From a virus: a DNA stretch of 25,895 nt. A program made the position numbers and the translations under genes. Position 1 is the stretch's first letter, and each line of letters starts with the position of its first letter. The stretch is taken from the IMG/VR virus record IMGVR_UViG_3300042882_000407, positions 1 to 25,895 of that record, one strand, 5' to 3'. The notes under the pieces were generated by a model. It ran no database searches and had not been told where the DNA came from. It saw only the letters and a list, made by a program, of their open reading frames with translations. This document shows positions 23,101 to 25,895 of this stretch, in pieces.

Positions 23101-25723
23101 TGGTACCAGTGGCGCCTTCCCATCCAATAGAGCCAACTGCTAGTATTGATCCACTAGAACTTAATGAAACACCGCTTAAATAACCTAAATTATCACTATC
23201 AGCAGCATCAGCAGCTTCTAAGACAGACCCTCTTTGAATCCAGGATGATCCATTCCAATCATAGATATAAACACCACCTCTATTAGTTCCAGTAGCACCT
23301 TCCCAATTGTAAGCGCCAACCGCTAGTATTGATCCATTAGAACTTAATGATACTGCTGTACCAAACTCATCACCATCAGCAGCATCGGCAGCTTCTATAA
23401 CTGATCCTCTTTGTACCCAAGCAGATCCATTCCAGTCATAAATGTAGACACCGCCTCTATCTGTTCCGGTAGCACCTACCCAACCAGAAGCACCTACAGC
23501 TAGAATAGATCCATTAGAACTTAATGACGCACTAATACCAAAACCATCACCATCAGCAGCATCAACAGCTTCTAGAACAGAACCTCTTTGAACCCAAGAT
23601 GATCCATTCCAGTCATAGATATAAACACCGCCTCTATTAGTTCCAGTAGCGCCTTCCCAATTGAAAGCACCAACTGCTAATATTGATCCATTAGAACTTA
23701 ATGAAACAGCACCACCAAAAACATCACTATCAGCAGCATCAACAGCTTCTAGAACAGAACCTCTTTGGACCCAACTTGATCCATTCCAGTCATAAATGTA
23801 GACACCGCCTCTATTAGTTCCAGTAGCGCCTTCCCAATTCCAAGCACCAACGGCTAATACTGAAGAATCCGAACTTAAACTAAGAGAAATACCAAAAAAA
23901 TCACTATCAGCCGCATCAAAACCAGTAAGCAGTTTAGAAATAGGAACTGGGCTGTGCTGGAGTTTGCCTGTGATGACATCTCCATTGACATGAAGCTTGG
24001 CGCCCGGCGTGTTGATTCCTACACCTAGGTTTCCGTTTGCTGCTGCGTATAGCACGTTAGCTGTAGAGTTCACTACTCTGAACTCGGCGCTCACGGTAGT
24101 ATTAGCACCGGTGAATACTAAGTTTCCAGATAGAGTCCTAGAATCTGTGTTCTGAACATAAGCCGCCGCGGCGACGCCACCGAGATATGATGAGCCATTG
24201 GATGTCAGCGCATTGTTGACGTTGAGGTTGCCCTCTGTCTTGCCGAATGCGTGCGTGGCGTTATTCGAAGTGAGAGTAGCTACGTTGGCCGAGAGGCCGG
24301 CAGTGGTCTGGTAGTTAGAGAGGTTACCAGAGAGCTGCGAGTTAGACACCACGTTGGCTGCGGACACTGACCCGACGAAGCTGGTGTTGTTGGAAGTCCC
24401 GGTGAAGAACGTAGAGTTTACAGTCGAGTTGACGGTGCTGTTGCCGAACGTGACGGTGTTCTGGAACGTATGAGTATTAGTCCAGACGTACTGAGCATTG
24501 ACATTTACGCTACCACCAAAAGCAGCCGTGTTCCAGTACGCCTTGGTGCCGTCGGTGAACAGCACCTGACCAGTGGTACCGACTCCGCCATTGGCCGAGA
24601 TAGCATTTACCGTGAGGGTGTTGTTGACGGTAGCCCCGCCGCGGACGAGTAGAGCGGCGGCATTGACCAGCGTAGAGTTGGCCGTGAAGCTCGATCCTAC
24701 TTGGAAAGTCGTGGAGTTGACTGTATTACCGACGAAGAGGTTGTTGGCTACCGAGACGCTGTTCGTGGTCTTATTATATGTCAGACCGGCCGCGCCGTTG
24801 GCTAATCCGGAGTCATTGAAAGTGACGTCGGTGTTAGTTCCCGGAGGCGCGGTGATGATATTGCTGATGGGTGTGATGTTTACGATGGCCGACGGCACTT
24901 CTGGCGCGAACGCTGTATTCGCGACGTACACCATCGTGACCGAGCTGTTCGCACTCGTAGCCCACATGATCTGGAACTTATCGCCGGCATTCGCGTTGTC
25001 GATGAGAGAAGTTACTGTGACGATAAAGCCGTTGCTGGCACCACTGACAGGATAGACGCCGAAGTCAGTACCGCTCTCAGGTACGTCCGTTCCATTCTTC
25101 CTGAGCCAGACCCAGACTGTCTCGTTCTTGTTAGAAGAGCTCGTGAACTGGAGACTGTAGCTGATTTGATAGACGCCGGCGTATGCTACCTGCAGTTCAT
25201 CGTTGGCCGTCCTAGTCAGCCCGTTACTGAGAAACGTATTCGCGAGCCTCGTGACAGTTGCGGTATTGGAACCGCCGGTTGCATACTGGTCAGACAGGTC
25301 ATAGAAAGAACCGTAGTAGCCGGTCGTGTAGACGACATTCGCTACAGGTGGGTTCTGGTTGACCCACTTACTCAGCGTAGAATTGTAGGTGAGGACCTGC
25401 GTATCAGTGGCGCCATTGGCTGCCACGTCGGCGAGATCTTTGATGATCTGTTCTTTCCAGTACGCCCTGGAGCCATTAGAGGTCAGTACCTGATTGTTGG
25501 TGCCGACTCCACCATTTGCCGACACTGCATTGACCGTGAGAGTGCCTGTAATTCGAGCATTCGTATTGTTAGCGCCGATCTCGAACACGGTCGCGCCATT
25601 CGTGGAATACAGGATCCCATCGGTCATGTTCAGGGCTAGCTCGCCCGGATTCGGCAGTGTGGTGGAGTTAGCTGCGCGTCCGGATATGGATGTGCGCTTA
25701 ACCTGGATCAGGTTATTGGCCAT
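17156..25723 (-). CDS. Giant mosaic tail fibre-like structural protein, 2855 aa
   Basis: Starts MANNLIQVKRTSISGR...GELALNM, the usual opening of marine T4-like virion fibre proteins. A C1q-like beta-sandwich lies at about 131-288 (GYYGSFYDLSDQ, VWVWLRKNGTDVP, GDKFQIMWATS). An FG-GAP-like six-repeat block is at about 597-945, and 13-residue NLTGNVxATT repeats fall between about 1155 and 1670. A NDTGNDSVDYVDLGINGSQY domain is at about 1311-1388. Many VGIGN-xxP-xxKLRV modules with 17-residue repeats occupy about 1770-2620. A tailspike-like segment (GVYLTGEQYNYFSGNVGIG) sits near 2270, and a C-terminal beta domain (ALLDAGKMVTLSNSSAITL...ATLWKKDTNEWVLIGD) covers about 2755-2855. It is probably the main long tail fibre or a similar appendage. 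It overlaps the next gene by ATGA. Confidence 0.88.
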   Translation of the reverse strand: MANNLIQVKRTSISGRAANSTTLPNPGELALNMTDGILYSTNGATVFEIGANNTNARITGTLTVNAVSANGGVGTNNQVLTSNGSRAYWKEQIIKDLADVAANGATDTQVLTYNSTLSKWVNQNPPVANVVYTTGYYGSFYDLSDQYATGGSNTATVTRLANTFLSNGLTRTANDELQVAYAGVYQISYSLQFTSSSNKNETVWVWLRKNGTDVPESGTDFGVYPVSGASNGFIVTVTSLIDNANAGDKFQIMWATSANSSVTMVYVANTAFAPEVPSAIVNITPISNIITAPPGTNTDVTFNDSGLANGAAGLTYNKTTNSVSVANNLFVGNTVNSTTFQVGSSFTANSTLVNAAALLVRGGATVNNTLTVNAISANGGVGTTGQVLFTDGTKAYWNTAAFGGSVNVNAQYVWTNTHTFQNTVTFGNSTVNSTVNSTFFTGTSNNTSFVGSVSAANVVSNSQLSGNLSNYQTTAGLSANVATLTSNNATHAFGKTEGNLNVNNALTSNGSSYLGGVAAAAYVQNTDSRTLSGNLVFTGANTTVSAEFRVVNSTANVLYAAANGNLGVGINTPGAKLHVNGDVITGKLQHSPVPISKLLTGFDAADSDFFGISLSLSSDSSVLAVGAWNWEGATGTNRGGVYIYDWNGSSWVQRGSVLEAVDAADSDVFGGAVSLSSNGSILAVGAFNWEGATGTNRGGVYIYDWNGSSWVQRGSVLEAVDAADGDGFGISASLSSNGSILAVGASGWVGATGTDRGGVYIYDWNGSAWVQRGSVIEAADAADGDEFGTAVSLSSNGSILAVGAYNWEGATGTNRGGVYIYDWNGSSWIQRGSVLEAADAADSDNLGYLSGVSLSSSGSILAVGSIGWEGATGTNRGGVYIYDWNGSNWIQRGSVLEAVDAADSDRFGAVSLSSDGSVLVAGAYRWEGTTGTDRGSVYTYSLTGALPSYSGVATGSGWIEGANSALIGRTAGLNRITVDISGNVGIGNTAPDATLAVTGTANVSGNSRFGGVATFAANVILGSSAVSANGGFGTAGQILHSNGTATYWDTDDQGVTSVASGDGLTGGPITANGTLSVLANTGIVANTSGLFVNAAYINTIGAAELGGFVAAAYVKNTDTRILSGNLNFTGANNYFTVQVGVNNAVINSSGVYAPSLYGNLTGNVAATNITGNLTGNVAATTITGNLTGNVVAGTVNATTINATSSIVVGANVSLNTSVLSIGNSTVNVFVNSTAHVGNVVATTVTGNLTGNVVATTISGNLTGNVSATTLSGNLTAITANVTNKLQIGIPGSFDFGSNAVIEIDANGNTYVQTVIQNSNTGNNASADLVVTNDTGNDSVDYVDLGINGSQYNQAGYSIAGAGAAYLYSSNGHLTIGTRSAKEVIFHANGTTASDRKFTINATAVTIANNTALVANGSTGTAGHVLHSSNTGVYWAADDGGITSITSGNGITGGTITTTGTLSVTQGTGVVVNTSGVHVNATYINTISANSATYLGAAGNFGNASGIYTSGLVNAATVNAATLQTGAGFSANGTQVTAADLLVTGNLIVNGTTVTLNTATLDVKDLNITLAKGTASAAAANGAGITVDGAAATLTYINASNTWLSNINFTVGNTGSNVSINSTAFIGNVVATRVTANLTGNVTATTISGNLTGNVAAVTITGNLTGNVVATTVNATTINATANIVVGANVLVNTSVLLIGNSTANVYVNSTAFVGNVVATTVSGNLSGTAANATLLNNKTEGNLNVNSALYANASVTNTFTVGTGTYFLTSGNVGIGTALPSSKLEISGDIDNSLSSLGTADEATLTITNRNVSGLNRAAKTLYEIGNLPLASISALYSVFNGSGDIGGSLVLSTQQNLAGGVLERLRITPTGNVGIGNTTPAFKLRVDGTTSLAGAVSDITTLAAGNTTITGFINATSTLAAGNTTITGSLVTTRSITITNGGGTYQAGSIYADANWGMLYRSAQTTPVSAQFAWKSSDDATEYMRISPTGNVGIGNTSPAHKLRVTGTSSLAGAVSDITTLAAGNTTITGFINATSTLAAGNTTITGFINATSTLAAGNTTITGFSNVSGNGQFSGNVGIGNAPDSTVGLFVVKAHSATATTWGIVSSTSDANAALTAAQTKYGAGSLLYNNSQNKSGDGLTSYNSNYLGYNSTVYNGLGGVDARANLMEGVRGVVHQHSNGASSNSISVARGVYGVVQNYGSGIISTAYGIVGDIQGVNNSITGNITTAFAAYTQIVSNTAMTIGTGYLYYGSHFGATTTTKYGVYLTGEQYNYFSGNVGIGNTAPAFKLRVDGTTSLAGAVSNITTLAAGNTTVTGFVNATSSVNAASLTVGTSTIANTTGVYTSIVNAATYSVGTAFTANATVVNAVSYYSGTLLVANTTVINATHLAGFTLAAPSILGSGTANGASLTYANVSGQVNTATLYVTTSANIASAVQANASGVYTTGTVNALSYTVGTAFTANSTVVNAVSYNVGTRIVANSTVVNATHLEGVAASSYYRSGSTDVALADGGTNASLTASAGAIAFSNTTSLALTAVGTSGHLLTSAGAGTPTWASTLTPNLTLSGNTIFSGSNTTVNAEFRVINSTANVFFVAANGNVGIGNNTPAFKLRVDGTTSLAGAVSDITTLAAGNTTITGFANVTSTIQGGSSLAIAGALSGVTTAAMGNTTITGFANVSSNINAASFNVGATQFANTSGVYATHLSGTAAASYALLASPALTGTPTAPSAAGYTNNTQIATTAQVYNTVTTVPENAQTVTSYTLALLDAGKMVTLSNSSAITLSIPNNATVAFPVDTRIDLLQYGAGQVTVGGVGGAGVTIRSSGSKLKLTGQYSGATLWKKDTNEWVLIGDITT
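17850..17896 (-). repeat. 47-nt exact direct repeat, copy A
   Basis: Identical to 18810-18856, exactly 960 bp (320 codons) away in the same frame. It encodes the KLRVDGTTSLAGAVS part of a VGIG module. Identity at silent positions points to recent duplication or gene conversion. Confidence 0.85.
18810..18856 (-). repeat. 47-nt exact direct repeat, copy B
   Basis: Second copy of the repeat at 17850-17896. More diverged copies of the same module lie near 19670-19740 and 20030-20110 and, in the 1630-aa gene, near 11840-11910. Confidence 0.85.
19530..19660 (-). repeat. 51-bp tandem repeat (17 aa) in the giant fibre gene
   Basis: Units at 19530-19580 and 19581-19631 are identical at every base, followed by a 29-nt partial third copy. 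Each encodes FINATSTLAAGNTTITG (in rotation). A further slightly diverged run lies near 19940-20010. Perfect identity suggests a recent slippage or recombination event. Confidence 0.9.
20725..20841 (-). repeat. 39-bp tandem repeat (13 aa, NLTGNVxATT type), cluster 1
   Basis: Three consecutive 39-bp units encode N-V-[VAT]-A-[TV]-[TR]-[IV]-[ST]-[GA]-N-L-T-G. Third positions vary between units. A beta-helix-like rung is a plausible fold. Confidence 0.8.
21932..22258 (-). repeat. 39-bp tandem repeat (13 aa), clusters 2 and 3
   Basis: Two runs of the same 13-residue unit, two units from 21932 to 22009 and two from 22157 to 22234 plus a partial one. They are separated by a VNATTINATSSIVVGANV-type spacer that also recurs elsewhere in both giant proteins. 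Confidence 0.8.
22890..23935 (-). repeat. Six FG-GAP-like repeats, about 177-bp period (59 aa)
   Basis: Six units each run DAADxDxFGxxxSLSSxGSILAVG, then a GATGTxRGGVYIYDWNGS stretch and WxQRGSVLEA. A landmark sequence in the plus strand falls at 23071, 23254, 23431, 23608 and 23785, giving periods of 183, 177, 177 and 177 bp. The pattern matches FG-GAP/integrin-alpha-type beta-propeller blades (FG-GAP_2 style). The block is AT-richer than the DNA on either side, suggesting it was acquired as a unit. Confidence 0.85.
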
Positions 25724-25739
25724 TTGGCAACCTCAATTA

Positions 25740-25753
25740 GCCGTATGTACGGC
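25740..25753. other. Small inverted repeat before the giant fibre gene
   Basis: On the minus strand GCCGTACATACGGC can form a 5-bp stem with an ACAT loop, in the 31-nt gap between the partial gene and ATG 25723. No U-run follows, so an intrinsic terminator is unlikely. The SD GAGG of the giant fibre gene lies just downstream. Confidence 0.35.
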
Positions 25754-25754
25754 G

Positions 25755-25895
25755 TTAGAATTTAGATTCGATGTCTTCTTCTTCTTCAGGCTCGGGCTTA
25801 TCTAAGCTCGAGGCTTCTAATTCTTTTACTCTCTCGATCAGCTTCTTGTTGGCCGCCTCGAGAAGGTCGATCTGCGTCTTCATCATCAGTCTCAG
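25755..25895 (-). CDS. C-terminal end of an acidic coiled-coil protein (cut by window edge)
   Basis: The minus strand is open from the window edge to TAA at 25755-25757, giving 46 residues: a helical, heptad-like part (MKTQIDLLEAANKKLIERVK) and an acidic tail (KPEPEEEEDIESKF). The start is outside the window. Coding by composition, same strand and tight spacing to the next gene. No family can be assigned from this fragment. Confidence 0.65.
   Translation of the reverse strand: MRLMMKTQIDLLEAANKKLIERVKELEASSLDKPEPEEEEDIESKF

Noticed and set aside
16296-25723. Diversity-generating retroelement acting on the fibre genes
   Set aside because: No reverse transcriptase, template repeat or adenine-biased variable region is visible in the window.
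25740-25753. Intrinsic terminator before the giant fibre gene
   Set aside because: The stem is only 5 bp and no U-run follows it on either strand.

Overview
The window is a block of late structural genes from the genome of a T4-superfamily myovirus, most like the marine (cyanophage or pelagic) T4-like phages. Every supported gene is on the minus strand, so genes are read from high to low coordinates. The assignment rests on the conserved order gp13 - gp14 - gp15 - gp16 - gp17 - gp18 (positions 6590 down to 1), on recognisable sequences for each of these proteins, and on T4-type late promoter boxes (TATAAATA) in front of gp13 and gp18. The openings of the two giant proteins (IQVKRTS and ADKDFVVKNGLVVN) also resemble those of marine T4-like virion structural proteins. 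The host cannot be read from the sequence. No tRNA, metabolic or replication gene is present.

Region by region in the direction of transcription: (1) 25895-25755 is the C-terminus of an acidic coiled-coil protein. (2) 25723-9382 is a distal tail or adhesion module: a 2855-residue mosaic fibre-like protein, a 287-residue appendage protein coupled to it by an ATGA overlap, a 77-residue coiled-coil protein, a 1630-residue repeat-built fibre-like protein, a DUF4376-like protein (tail-fibre-assembly type) and a glycine-rich adhesin. (3) 9374-6633 is a lysis and envelope module: a GH19 endolysin with a peptidoglycan-binding domain, a small holin-like membrane protein, a LysM protein and a second small protein whose N-termini resemble the T4 capsid-targeting leader, and a three-TM holin-like protein. 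(4) 6590-2737 is the neck and tail-completion module gp13, gp14, gp15. A GIY-YIG/NUMOD3 homing endonuclease is inserted at each of its two junctions. (5) 2740-711 encodes the terminase small and large subunits, which package DNA. (6) 643-1 is the start of the tail sheath gene gp18, cut by the window edge.

Genes are tightly packed. Many neighbours overlap by 1-4 nt (ATGA, GTGA, TAATG, TGATG), which suggests translational coupling in a few long late transcripts. The giant proteins carry tandem repeats of several periods (15, 39, 51, 87 and 177 bp), an FG-GAP-like six-repeat block of different base composition, and modules shared between the two proteins. This is the pattern of adhesins that grow and diversify by recombination. 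The most noteworthy points are the capsid-targeting-like leader on a LysM protein, the two endonuclease genes whose ribosome-binding sites lie in predicted hairpins, the beta-domain inserted in gp13, and the FG-GAP block inside a giant fibre. No stretch over 300 bases lacks a gene.
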